A stretch of DNA of 64,000 nt from Brevundimonas sp. EYE_349 (GTDB lineage: Bacteria; Pseudomonadota; Alphaproteobacteria; Caulobacterales; Caulobacteraceae): contig NZ_JAHXPB010000009.1 of assembly GCF_023147505.1 (NCBI RefSeq), positions 62,001 to 126,000 on the forward strand. The letters are read 5' to 3'. Below are positions 46,870-54,957 of this stretch, in pieces. The position numbers and the translations under genes are program-made. Numbering within the stretch: the stretch's first letter is position 1; each line of letters starts with the position of its first letter. Below the pieces are notes generated by a model. That model was not told where the DNA came from. It saw only the letters and a list, made by a program, of their open reading frames with translations, and did no database searches.

Positions 46870-46980
46870 CTGAACTAGCCCGAAGGACGACAGCGCCCAA
46901 GAAGTAATGCGCCCCACGAACGCTCGGGCGCGGCGCGCTGAACTCGTCCGAAGGGCCGTAGCGCTAAAAAGAAACTAATG
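46870..46980 (-). repeat. Duplicated segment in the DUF3576-leuS gap
   Basis: Two imperfect copies of about 40 bases, starting 68 bases apart (46870-46909 and 46938-46980). On the plus strand both run CTGAACT, then CCGAAGG, then a stretch ending AGCGC, then A-rich bases and TAATG. They fill most of the gap before leuS. The meaning is unknown; a leader-RNA duplication is possible. Confidence 0.55.
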
Positions 46981-46987
46981 GGGACCT

Positions 46988-47452
46988 TCAGCCCGCATTA
47001 GACAGGTTCAGCTGGCGCGCCTTGGTCAGGATGGCGTTTTCCAGATCAGCCTCGGTCTGGGCGGCGACCGGGGCGGCGGTCCACTGGCCGTCGGCGCCCT
47101 TCACTTCCTTGGTCACCGTCACGTTCAGCGCATCGGCGCGCAGACGGGTGTCCAGGATGAAGACGGTCGCCTTGAAGCGCTCGTTCGGCGTCTGGGGGTT
47201 GATGTACCAATCGTAGTTGATAACGCCGCCCCAAGGGTCGGCGGTCAGCAGCGGCATGAAGCTGAGGGTGTCGAGCGAGGCGCGCCACAGATAGGCGTTC
47301 ACCCCGATGCCCTGCTGAGCGTTCGTCTTGGGCGCGGACTTCTTGCCACCGACGAAGGGCACGCTCGAGCAGGCCGAAAGCGACGCGCCCAGGGCCACGC
47401 CAGACACCAGCACGACCGCGACGTTGCGAACCAGGGCCTTGTTGAGGCTCAT
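46988..47452 (-). CDS. DUF3576 lipoprotein
   Basis: A 154-residue lipoprotein of the DUF3576 family, restricted mainly to alphaproteobacteria. The signal ends at lipobox LSACSS (Cys28). The domain has IGVNAYLWRASLDTLSFMPLLTADPWGGVINYDWYINP and ERFKATVFILDTRLRADALNVTVTKE, the family hallmarks. It precedes leuS-lptE, and since LptE is an outer-membrane lipoprotein a shared envelope role is plausible but unproven. The ATG at 47452 is preferred; 16 more residues are open upstream but would precede the signal peptide. Confidence 0.9.
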   Translation of the reverse strand: MSLNKALVRNVAVVLVSGVALGASLSACSSVPFVGGKKSAPKTNAQQGIGVNAYLWRASLDTLSFMPLLTADPWGGVINYDWYINPQTPNERFKATVFILDTRLRADALNVTVTKEVKGADGQWTAAPVAAQTEADLENAILTKARQLNLSNAG

Positions 47453-47715
47453 CAAGAGAAGTCTCCGTAAACTCAGGGACGTGGGAGCCCTCGCTCGCAC
47501 GGGCGCACGACGTGATGAAACGCCGACTGCACGGCTCTATAACACGGTGAAAAGGGGCGATGACAAGGCGAAGTCGCAGCCTACGACCTTCGGCGGCCCG
47601 CCCCTTTTGCGACAAAGCTGCGTCATTCGACCCGAACCGGCCCAAATCCCGTGACGCTTGAGCCACATAAGCCGACAACAATGATGGGGAACCTTGTTAT
47701 CGAGCGGTCATTCCG

Positions 47716-47743
47716 TTGACCGGGTTGACGCCCGGTGTCTAAT
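47716..47743 (+). promoter_or_regulatory. Sigma-70-type promoter of ntrZ
   Basis: TTGACC (47716-47721), 16 bases, TCTAAT (47738-47743): 5/6 matches at each box. It lies 75 bases before the ntrZ ATG. The 366-base gap between DUF3576 and ntrZ otherwise shows nothing I can name. Confidence 0.6.
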
Positions 47744-47818
47744 CGCCGCGTTCACGACCATATAAGGTCGGTCCGGGGATGAAACGTCGCCGTGTGGCGG
47801 GGTTCGAAGGGTTTGGTT

Positions 47819-48202
47819 ATGCGTCTCAGTGGTTTCCTGGCTGTGATGATGGCGACGACGGCGGTTGTCGGGTCGACGTCGGCGCTCGCCCAGAGCGCGT
47901 CCGGCACGGTCTCGCTGTCGGAAGCCCAGGCCGCCCAACGCAATACGCCCGCGCCGCAGCGTCGCGGCCTTCGCCTGAACGACCGTGGCCGCTGGGGCCT
48001 GGACTTCAACCTGAACCAGCCCGTCGGCCGCGAAACCGACTGGGGCGACGTCGAGGCGGGCGCCTACTATCGTCTGAACGACCGCCTGCGCGTCGGGGCC
48101 GCCGCCGCCGTGGCCACGCCCGAGGCCGACCCGGCCCGTGCGCCCGAAACCAACAGCCGCGCCCAGCCGCGCGTGCGTCTGGAAACCATCTTCAAGTTCT
48201 GA
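47819..48202 (+). CDS. ntrZ: NtrZ-family periplasmic regulatory protein
   Basis: A 127-residue periplasmic protein with a signal peptide ending STSALAQ. The mature part is GLRLNDRGRWGLDFNLNQPVGR, ETDWGDVEAGAYYRLNDRLRVGAAAAVATPE and the tail RVRLETIFKF, matching NtrZ of Caulobacter, where it restrains the NtrY kinase. The sequence also resembles one beta-hairpin segment of a small barrel. The ATG at 47819 has AAGGG 7 bases upstream. Its 3' end overlaps the convergent thiE-like gene by 11 bases. Confidence 0.82.
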   Translation: MRLSGFLAVMMATTAVVGSTSALAQSASGTVSLSEAQAAQRNTPAPQRRGLRLNDRGRWGLDFNLNQPVGRETDWGDVEAGAYYRLNDRLRVGAAAAVATPEADPARAPETNSRAQPRVRLETIFKF

Positions 48203-48851
48203 TCCGCGGCGGCGCGCCAAAGGCCGACCGGATCGCATCGACGCCCGCCAGGCCGCAGGCGCCGACGATCTGGCTGGCGTTGGTCACGTCGACGCCGCCC
48301 AGCGCATAGATCGGCAGGCCGGCCTGCGCCGCCCGCGCGCTGAAAGCCTCGGCGCCCAGGGCCGGCTTCGACGCCGACGCTCCGCCGGCCGGAAAGACGG
48401 GCGACAGGACCAAGGCGTCCAACCCTTCCGTCAGTGTGGCTCCACCATGCCAGGCGGCGGTCAGCAGCCAGTCGGGATGGGCCGCGCGCATCGCCGGCGC
48501 ACGGTGCGCCGCCCGTTCGGGCAGATGCAGGCCGTCCGCCGACGCCGCCTCGGCCAAGTTGGCGTCCTGTCCGACCAGAAGCCGGACCGCGGCCCTGGTC
48601 GTCGCCTCGCGAAGTTTCAGGCCGGTCTCGAGTGCATCCGGCACCCCGAACGCGCGATAGACCACGGCCGAGCCGGCGGGCAGTCGGGCCGCCGTGTCCC
48701 ACGGGCGTGGGGTGCGGTCGGGATCGGTGAAGAACAGCAGGGGGGGAAGGGCGGCGGCGCGCGGGCTGACAGCGGCGGCGGCGCGGTTTAGAGCGGTCGC
48801 GACATCCCAGAGCGTTCGCGCATCGTCGCTGTAACCGGCCGGCAGGATCAT
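48192..48851 (-). CDS. Thiamine phosphate synthase-like protein
   Basis: A 219-residue TIM-barrel protein of the ThiE/TenI family. Core elements are PPLLFFTDPDRTPRPW, VVYRAFG, LLVGQDANLAEAASADGLHLPE, LVLSPVFPAGGASASKPALG and YALGGVDVTNA. ThiE couples two thiamine precursors; the standalone TenI-like members may differ in activity, and no thi genes are nearby, so the reaction is uncertain. The start codon shares bases with the divergent yggS-like gene (CATG at 48849-48852). Confidence 0.8.
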   Translation of the reverse strand: MILPAGYSDDARTLWDVATALNRAAAAVSPRAAALPPLLFFTDPDRTPRPWDTAARLPAGSAVVYRAFGVPDALETGLKLREATTRAAVRLLVGQDANLAEAASADGLHLPERAAHRAPAMRAAHPDWLLTAAWHGGATLTEGLDALVLSPVFPAGGASASKPALGAEAFSARAAQAGLPIYALGGVDVTNASQIVGACGLAGVDAIRSAFGAPPRIRT

Positions 48852-49548
48852 GACCCCTTCTTCCCCCGCTTCCGCCCCGCCGTCCATCGCCGAACGGGTC
48901 GCCGAGGTCCGGGCGCGGATCGAGGCCGCCTGCCGGGCAGCCGGGCGCGACCCCGCCGGCGTCGTCCTGACCGCCGTATCCAAGACGCAGACGGCCGAGG
49001 CCATCGACGCCATATTGGCGACCGGCCAGCGGGTCTTCGGCGAGAACCGCGTACAGGAGGCGCAAGGCCGCTGGACCGACCGGATCGCCGGTCCGCCGAA
49101 CCTGGAGCTGCGGCTGATCGGGCCGCTGCAGACCAACAAGGCCGAGGACGCGGTCGCCCTGTTCGACGTGATCGAGACCCTGGATCGCGAGAAACTGGCT
49201 CGCGCCCTGGCCGAGGCGGCGGGCAAACGCGGCCGATCGCCGCGCGTCCTTATTCAAGTCAACACTGGCGCCGAGCCGCAGAAGGCCGGTGTTTCCCCTG
49301 AGGCAGCCGACACCCTGATCGCCTCGGCGCGGGCCGTCTATGGGCTGACCGTGGAGGGACTGATGTGCATTCCCCCGGCGGATCAGGACGCTGAGCCGCA
49401 CTTCGCGATGCTGCGCGCCTTGGCTGAACGCAATGGCCTGTCGGTTCTTTCGATGGGTATGAGCGGCGACTACGAGGCCGCCATCCGCTGCGGCGCGACC
49501 CATGTGCGGGTCGGAACGGCGCTGTTCGGGGAACGAAATCGGCCCTAA
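48850..49548 (+). CDS. YggS-family PLP homeostasis protein
   Basis: A 232-residue PLP-binding barrel protein of the YggS/PROSC/YlmE family, which keeps free pyridoxal phosphate in balance. The PLP Lys is in VVLTAVSKTQTAEAI; FGENRVQEAQGRW, LIGPLQTNKAEDAV, LIQVNTGAEPQKAG, GLMCIPP and SMGMSGDYEAAIRCGATHVRVGTALFG are all present. The divergent start overlap with thiE-like leaves no room for a separate promoter region, so each upstream element must be inside the other gene. Confidence 0.92.
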   Translation: MTPSSPASAPPSIAERVAEVRARIEAACRAAGRDPAGVVLTAVSKTQTAEAIDAILATGQRVFGENRVQEAQGRWTDRIAGPPNLELRLIGPLQTNKAEDAVALFDVIETLDREKLARALAEAAGKRGRSPRVLIQVNTGAEPQKAGVSPEAADTLIASARAVYGLTVEGLMCIPPADQDAEPHFAMLRALAERNGLSVLSMGMSGDYEAAIRCGATHVRVGTALFGERNRP

Positions 49549-49631
49549 AGGGGCTCTAGCCCGTAACCCGATGTGAATATTCGCACCCCCAAGCCTTGGC
49601 GCGGGGGCCAAGCCTCGCCATTGTCTGTCCC

Positions 49632-50318
49632 ATGCCTACGCCCAAGACCATCCTGATCATCGACGACGACGACGACCTGCGCGAGGCCTTGGCCGAGCAG
49701 TTGAACCTGCACGAGGAGTTTCGCACCCAGCAGGCCGCGACCGCCACGGACGGGGTGCGGATGGGACGCGAGATTCGCGCCGACCTGATCCTGCTGGACG
49801 TCGACCTGCCCGACATGGACGGGCGCGAGGCCTGTCGCCTGTTGCGCAAGGACGGGGTCTCGACCCCGGTGATCATGTTGACGGCCCAGTCGGCGGACGC
49901 GGACGCCATCCTGGGGCTGGACGCGGGCGCCAACGACTATGTGACCAAGCCCTTCCGTTTCGCCGTGCTGCTGGCGCGCATCCGCGCCCATCTGCGCAGC
50001 CACGAACAGTCCGAGGACGCGGTCTTCACCATCGGCCCGTACGAGTTCCGGCCCGCCGCCAAGGTGCTGATGGACGCCAAGGGCAAAAAGGTGCGGTTGA
50101 CCGAAAAGGAAACCAACATCCTGAAATATCTCTATCGCGCCGGCGCCAAGCCGGTGTCGCGCGAAGAGTTGCTGACCGAGGTCTGGGGTTACAACGCCGG
50201 GGTTACGACCCACACGCTGGAAACCCACATCTATCGCCTGCGCCAGAAGATCGAGCCGGAGCCGGGCCATGCCCGCCTGCTGCTGACCGACGCGGGCGGA
50301 TACCGGCTGCAGCCTTAA
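49632..50318 (+). CDS. cenR: OmpR-family response regulator, CenR-like
   Basis: A two-domain response regulator of 228 residues. The receiver has the acidic pocket IIDDDDDLREAL, the phosphoacceptor Asp56 in LILLDVDLPDMDGREA, and Lys in GANDYVTKPF. The OmpR winged helix ends GVTTHTLETHIYRLRQKIE. EQLNLHEEF and the linker AHLRSHEQSEDAVF agree with Caulobacter CenR, essential for cell-envelope integrity, and the chromosomal place (a few genes from leuS-parB) matches. The partner kinase is not in the window, so the symbol is an inference. Confidence 0.75.
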   Translation: MPTPKTILIIDDDDDLREALAEQLNLHEEFRTQQAATATDGVRMGREIRADLILLDVDLPDMDGREACRLLRKDGVSTPVIMLTAQSADADAILGLDAGANDYVTKPFRFAVLLARIRAHLRSHEQSEDAVFTIGPYEFRPAAKVLMDAKGKKVRLTEKETNILKYLYRAGAKPVSREELLTEVWGYNAGVTTHTLETHIYRLRQKIEPEPGHARLLLTDAGGYRLQP

Positions 50319-50321
50319 GGT

Positions 50322-50921
50322 TCAGTCGCTCGCCTTCGGGCGAATGGTGAACAGCGGCAGGAAGACGTGGACCAGTGGACCGATGGTCACGGCGTAGAGC
50401 ACCGTGCCCAGTCCGACCGAGCCGCCCAGCAGCCAACCGACCGCGATGACGCTCAGTTCGATGGCGGTCCTCACCCATTTCACCGGCCAGCCGGTGCGCG
50501 CCACGATGCCGGTCATCAGGCCGTCGCGCGGACCAGGGCCGAGGCCCGCGCCGATATAGGCTCCGCTCGCCACCCCATTCAGAACGATGCCGGCGATCAA
50601 CAGGCCAGCGCGCAGCCACAGGTTCAGGTCGGTCGGAATCCAGTCCAGTCCGACGTTGGCGACGGTTCCGATGACCAGCACATTGGCGATTGTGCCGACG
50701 CCGGGCTTTTGACGCAGCGGGATCCACAGCAGCAGAACGGCCAAACCGATCAGATTGACCACCAGGCCGAAACTGATCCCCGCCGGCCGCGCGAACCGCT
50801 CGAACACGCCCTGGTTCAACACGTCCCAAGGGTCCAGCCCCAGGTCGGCGCGCACGATTAGGGCGATGGACAGGCCATAGAGAATGAGGCCGGAGAACAG
50901 CTGGAAAAGGCGGCGGGTCAT
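50322..50921 (-). CDS. YczE/YitT-family membrane protein
   Basis: A 199-residue inner-membrane protein with five or six predicted helices. The start LFQLFSGLILYGLSIALIVRADLGLDPWDVLNQGV is the YczE signature, and GAYIGAGLGPGPRDGLMTGI is the second conserved block. Function is unknown. It is divergent from a MocR regulator across a short repeat-bearing gap, the same pairing as yczE/yczR of Bacillus. The ATG at 50921 is used; an upstream in-frame codon would extend through the regulator's promoter. Confidence 0.85.
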   Translation of the reverse strand: MTRRLFQLFSGLILYGLSIALIVRADLGLDPWDVLNQGVFERFARPAGISFGLVVNLIGLAVLLLWIPLRQKPGVGTIANVLVIGTVANVGLDWIPTDLNLWLRAGLLIAGIVLNGVASGAYIGAGLGPGPRDGLMTGIVARTGWPVKWVRTAIELSVIAVGWLLGGSVGLGTVLYAVTIGPLVHVFLPLFTIRPKASD

Positions 50922-50928
50922 GACGAAC

Positions 50929-50966
50929 CCAGTGGCCCGAACTGGCTTTTGAAAAAAGGGCCAGTT
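50929..50966. promoter_or_regulatory. Candidate MocR operator between yczE-like and regulator genes
   Basis: CCAGT at 50929-50933, ACTGG at 50941-50945 and CCAGT at 50961-50965; the direct CCAGT copies are 32 bp apart. AACTGGC (50940-50946) and GCCAGTT (50960-50966) are 7-bp inverted repeats. Such repeated half-sites in a short divergent gap suit a MocR regulator acting on both genes. Confidence 0.5.
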
Positions 50967-50982
50967 GTGACATTCTGGCGTG

Positions 50983-52437
50983 ATGTCCGCTCGCGTCATC
51001 AGTCCCGTCTCCCTGACCCGCCACCTCGGCGCATGGCGCGCGCCGGGCGGCGGCGCAGCCTATCGCCAACTGGCTGGCGCGGTTCGGCTGCTCATCCTGG
51101 ATGGGCGACTGCCGCTGGCGGCGCGTCTGCCGGGCGAACGCGAGCTGGCGCGGGCGCTGAGGCTGAGCCGGACGACGGTCTCGGCCGCCTATGGTCGATT
51201 GAGGGATGACGGCCTTCTGACAGGCGGCCAAGGTGAGGCGGCGCGCACCAGCCTGCCCAGCGGAGCGAGGCCGGGCCGTGCGCCGATCGAGGAGAGAGAC
51301 GCCGGGACGGGCTTGATCGACCTGACCTCGGCGGTTCTGCCGGCCGACCCGAATGTTCATGCCGCCTATGTGCGGGCGCTGGAGCGATTGCCGGCGAACC
51401 TGCCCGGTCACGGCTACGAGACCACGGGGTTGGAGGTCTTGCGCGAGGCGGTGGCGGCTGGCTATCGGCGGCGCGGCCTTGCGACCTCGCCGGGCCAGAT
51501 CCTGATCACTCATGGCGCCCACAATGGCCTGGTGCATATGCTGCGGCTGACGACGAGGCCCGGCGCGTCGGTGGTGTTCGATCATCCCACATATCCGCAG
51601 GCCATCGACGCCATACTGGCGGCCGGGGCCCGCCCCGTTCCGGTGGCGTTGCCGGACGGGGAGGGGGAGGCGGGCTGGGATGTCGAGGGCCTGGTCGAGG
51701 CCTGTCGCGGCAGCCATGCGGCGATGGCCTATCTGGTGCTGGACCACAATAATCCGACCGGGCGGATGATGCGGGCGGCGGATCGTGCCCGTCTGCTGGC
51801 GGGACTGAGGGGGACGGAGACCCTTCTGGTGCTGGACGAAACCCTTGTCGAGCTGACGCTGAGCGGCCCGCCCGCGCTCACCGCCTCGGCCGTCGACGCG
51901 CCCCGGGTGGTGCGGCTGGGCTCCCTGTCCAAGAGCGTGTGGGGCGGGCTGCGGATCGGTTGGATCCGGGCTGATCGCGCCGTGATCCAGCGGCTCGCCC
52001 AAAGCCGCGCCAGCTTCGACCTGGGGGCGCCGATCCTGGAACAACTGGCGGCGGTGGAGCTGCTGAACGACGCTGGCGCGGCCCTGGCCGTGCGCCGGCC
52101 GATGTTGCGCGCGAGACGGGATCACCTGCGGGCGCGGCTGGCGGAACATTTGCCGGACTGGGTCTGTCCGACACCTGCCGGGGGATTGTCCTTCTGGGCG
52201 CGTTTGCCTTCCCCAATCAGCACCGCCGTGACGATCCAGGCCGAGGCGGAGGGTCTGCGTCTCGCCGCCGGCCCGCGCTTTGGCGTCGACGGGGCTTTCG
52301 AACGCCGCCTGCGCCTGCCCTACACCTTGCCCGAGGTCGCGCTGGACGAGGCGGTAGCCCGCCTGGCGCGGGCGGCGAGGGCGGTGGACACGCGCGGCGG
52401 CTCCGCAAGGCGGACCAGGCCAGTCGCCGTGTTTTGA
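50983..52437 (+). CDS. MocR/PdxR-family regulator (GntR wHTH fused to aminotransferase fold)
   Basis: A 484-residue fusion. Residues 15-90 are a GntR winged helix (YRQLAGAVRLLILDGRLPLA, GERELARALRLSRTTVSAAYGRLRDDGLL), and the rest is a type I aminotransferase fold that holds PLP in RLGSLSKSVWGGLRIGW (Lys of SKS). In this family PLP is bound but aminotransfer is not the main role. The divergent YczE partner suggests it controls that membrane protein. A GTG directly precedes the ATG at 50983; either could be used. Confidence 0.88.
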   Translation: MSARVISPVSLTRHLGAWRAPGGGAAYRQLAGAVRLLILDGRLPLAARLPGERELARALRLSRTTVSAAYGRLRDDGLLTGGQGEAARTSLPSGARPGRAPIEERDAGTGLIDLTSAVLPADPNVHAAYVRALERLPANLPGHGYETTGLEVLREAVAAGYRRRGLATSPGQILITHGAHNGLVHMLRLTTRPGASVVFDHPTYPQAIDAILAAGARPVPVALPDGEGEAGWDVEGLVEACRGSHAAMAYLVLDHNNPTGRMMRAADRARLLAGLRGTETLLVLDETLVELTLSGPPALTASAVDAPRVVRLGSLSKSVWGGLRIGWIRADRAVIQRLAQSRASFDLGAPILEQLAAVELLNDAGAALAVRRPMLRARRDHLRARLAEHLPDWVCPTPAGGLSFWARLPSPISTAVTIQAEAEGLRLAAGPRFGVDGAFERRLRLPYTLPEVALDEAVARLARAARAVDTRGGSARRTRPVAVF

Positions 52438-52440
52438 CGA

Positions 52441-53238
52441 TCAGAGGTCCAGATCGACGGTTACGGGGGCGTGGTCGCTGGGGCGTTCCCATTCGCGCAC
52501 GTCGTCGTGGATGCGGGCTGTGTCTCTGACCACCGCAGACGTCAGGCCGGGCGAGGTCCAGATGTGGTCCAGGCGCAGGCCCCGATTGGACTTGCGGAAG
52601 TCGGCGGCGCGATAGCTCCACCAACTGGCCAGCTTCTGGGGCTCGGGGAAGCGGTCGCGCAGCACGTCCGCGAAACCACCCGTGGCCTGAAGCCGGTTCA
52701 GCGTCTCGACTTCGATCGGGGTGTGGCTGACGATCTTGGACATATAGCGGTGGTTCCACACGTCGCCTTCACCGGGCGCGATGTTGAAATCGCCGGCCAT
52801 GACCAGCGGCCGCGCCTTGTCCTGACGCGCCACGATCTCGGTCAGCTGTTCGTAGAAGTCCATCTTGTGATCGAACTTGGGGTTCAGCGCCCGGTCGGGA
52901 ACGTCGCCACCCGCCGGGATGTAGAAGTTCTGCACGTCGATCCCGGCGACGCGGGCCGAAACGCAGCGCGCGTGGCCCAGCTTGCAGACCTGGAAGGTGT
53001 CGCTGTCCTCAAGCGGCAGGCGGCTGGCGATGGCCACGCCGTGCCAGCCCTTCTGACCTGCTACGCGCAGATACGGCAGGCCCATCTCCTCGAAGGCGGC
53101 GCGGGGAAACTGGTCCGTCGTGCATTTGATCTCCTGCAGCATCAGGACGTCGGGCGCACGTTCGGCGACGAACCGGGCGACCTGGTCGATGCGCAGGCGG
53201 ACGGAGTTGATATTCCAAGTGGCGAGGCGAAGGGTCAT
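52441..53238 (-). CDS. xth: Exodeoxyribonuclease III
   Basis: An AP endonuclease/3' exonuclease in base-excision repair. The 265 residues show the EEP-fold motifs: LATWNINSVRLR, LMLQEIKCTTDQFP with the metal Glu, GWHGVAIASRLP, VMAGDFNIAP, SWWSYRAADFRKSNRGLRLDHIW, and the C-terminal SDHAPVTVDLDL with the catalytic His. Length matches E. coli XthA. It ends 3 bases after the convergent MocR gene. The terminator of the next leftward gene lies just upstream. Confidence 0.95.
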   Translation of the reverse strand: MTLRLATWNINSVRLRIDQVARFVAERAPDVLMLQEIKCTTDQFPRAAFEEMGLPYLRVAGQKGWHGVAIASRLPLEDSDTFQVCKLGHARCVSARVAGIDVQNFYIPAGGDVPDRALNPKFDHKMDFYEQLTEIVARQDKARPLVMAGDFNIAPGEGDVWNHRYMSKIVSHTPIEVETLNRLQATGGFADVLRDRFPEPQKLASWWSYRAADFRKSNRGLRLDHIWTSPGLTSAVVRDTARIHDDVREWERPSDHAPVTVDLDL

Positions 53239-53263
53239 GCCTTCGTCTAGCAGGCGCGGAGCG

Positions 53264-53294
53264 TAAAAAAAGCCCGGCCACGACGGGCCGGGCT
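53264..53294 (-). terminator. Strong intrinsic terminator
   Basis: AGCCCGGCC (53271-53279) and GGCCGGGCT (53286-53294) make a 9-bp GC-rich stem with a 6-base loop. On the minus strand a run of T (53270-53264) follows, so it terminates the leftward transcript from the gene at 53457-53972. It lies 26 bases upstream of the xth ATG. Confidence 0.85.
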
Positions 53295-53456
53295 ATGGGA
53301 GGTTCGTCTCTCTCGCCGCCGGGGAGGGGGATATCTTCCGTGGCGGTAGAACGGCCGCCGCCGTTCCTGTGCCGAAAGTGTCACTGTCGAGTATAAAAGT
53401 CAAATCGTCATAAAGTCCGCTTGCACGTGCCTATTATGAAACAGTCCGGCGGCGGA

Positions 53457-53972
53457 TCAGTTTGGCGCCGCGGACGGCGTGGGCGCCGTGGCCCATTCGC
53501 CGCGCCAGTCGTAGCGCAAGGTGACGCAGTGGCGATAGGCGCCGTCCGACCAGCGGCCCACCGCCTGCATGGTCAGGGGGCGGGGCGCGCGAACCCGGCT
53601 CATGATCAGCCAGACCTCGTCGGCGCCGGGGCACAGGGCGCGCGACAGGCCGCGACCGTCGCCGTCCTGATCGACGGCGTAGATGTCGTTCTCCGATGCG
53701 CCTTGCGGCAGGGCGCGCCGCGCCGCCTCGGGGCCGCCGCGTGTAAAGCCGGCCGTGCCGCGCGCGGTGGTGGAGAATAGACGCTCGACCTGAACCGCCC
53801 CGAACAGACCGCGCCGCACCTCCAGCGTCACGCCCTTGGTCAGGGCCTGGGTGATGCGATCCGAGGCGTTGTAGGACAGAAAGCGGGTGTCCGCCTGGGC
53901 CGGCGACGTCGCCAGCACAAGGGCGGCGAGGACGACCGAAAGGCCGAGAAATCGGGGGTTCAGACGGCGCAT
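53457..53972 (-). CDS. Secreted protein of unknown function
   Basis: A 171-residue exported protein with a signal peptide ending ATSPAQA. The mature part begins DTRFLSYNASDRITQALTKG, contains VEVRRGLFGAVQVERLFSTTARGTAGF-like strands, ALCPGADEVWLIMSRV and a C-terminal HCVTLRYDWRGEW. Two cysteines may form a disulfide. No catalytic motif or repeat is visible and I do not recognise the family. The gene stands alone, with a strong terminator about 160 bases downstream. Confidence 0.7.
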   Translation of the reverse strand: MRRLNPRFLGLSVVLAALVLATSPAQADTRFLSYNASDRITQALTKGVTLEVRRGLFGAVQVERLFSTTARGTAGFTRGGPEAARRALPQGASENDIYAVDQDGDGRGLSRALCPGADEVWLIMSRVRAPRPLTMQAVGRWSDGAYRHCVTLRYDWRGEWATAPTPSAAPN

Positions 53973-54020
53973 GCTTCCCTCTTCCTCAGGTTTTGCGGCG
54001 ATAAAGGGGCTTGGCGACGA

Positions 54021-54953
54021 TCAGGCTTCGCCCAGGCAGCGTAGGGCGACCTCGAGATTGCGCAGGCCGTCCTCGCCCGTCACCGCCGCCGTCTCGCCGG
54101 TTGTGATGGCGCGGGCGAAGGCTTCCAACTCTTTCTTCAAAGGTTCTGCGGGCCAGCTATTCAGCATCCGCGTGGAATACGAGCCGTCGGGCTGCTGGCC
54201 GAAATATTCGGTGACCTGACGGGTGATCAGGTCGGCGACGATGAACTTGGTCTTGGTCGCGACCTGTAGGGTGCGGGTCTTGTAGGGGGTGACCCAGTTG
54301 GTGGTGATGTGGGCGATCACCCCATTGTCCAGGCGGAACTGCAGCAGGGCCGTGTCCTCGCGGTCGGCGCGGGTGCGGGCCAACTGTGGCTGGACCTCGG
54401 TGATCTCGGCGCCCGTCAGGTGGCGGATGATGTCGATGTCATGCACGGCCAGGTCGATGACAACCCCGACCTCGCCCATACGCGGTGGGAATGGCCCGAC
54501 GCGGGTGATCTGGATGGAGATGATCTCGTCGTCGGCGAGGGCGCGTTTGACCGCCTCCACCGCCGGATTGAACCGCTCCACCTGACCGACCATCAGGACG
54601 CGATTGTTGGCCTTGGCCGCGTCGATCATGCGCTGGGCGTCGGCGACGTTGGCGGCGATGGGCTTTTCCACCAGGACGTGGACGCCCTTTTCCAGCAGGG
54701 CCACCCCGACCTCGGCATGGAAACGGTTGGGCGTGGCGACCACGGCGGCGTCCAGACCGGCCTCGACAAAGGCCTGCGCCGTCGTGACCGGCGATGCGCC
54801 ATAGGCGGCGGCGACGCCTTCCGCCGTCACGGCGTCCGGGTCGAAGACGGTGGTCAGCTCGAACTCGCGCATTTCGGCGGCGACGCGCGCATGATTGCGG
54901 CCCATGACGCCGGCGCCGGCGACGCCGATCTTGAGGGGGGCGATGTTCGGCAT
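54021..54953 (-). CDS. Gfo/Idh/MocA-family sugar oxidoreductase
   Basis: A 310-residue NAD(P)-dependent oxidoreductase. The Rossmann start is KIGVAGAGVMGRNHARV, then VVATPNRFHAEVGVALLEKGVHVLVEKPIA with the catalytic Lys of EKP, and VIDLAVHDIDIIRHLTG with the conserved D-H pair. It lies 4 bases after an aminotransferase of the nucleotide-sugar type, recalling WbpB-WbpE, which make 3-amino sugars of UDP-GlcNAc acid. The exact sugar is unknown. It would feed LPS O-antigen or polysaccharide synthesis. Confidence 0.82.
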   Translation of the reverse strand: MPNIAPLKIGVAGAGVMGRNHARVAAEMREFELTTVFDPDAVTAEGVAAAYGASPVTTAQAFVEAGLDAAVVATPNRFHAEVGVALLEKGVHVLVEKPIAANVADAQRMIDAAKANNRVLMVGQVERFNPAVEAVKRALADDEIISIQITRVGPFPPRMGEVGVVIDLAVHDIDIIRHLTGAEITEVQPQLARTRADREDTALLQFRLDNGVIAHITTNWVTPYKTRTLQVATKTKFIVADLITRQVTEYFGQQPDGSYSTRMLNSWPAEPLKKELEAFARAITTGETAAVTGEDGLRNLEVALRCLGEA

Positions 54954-54957
54954 GGAC

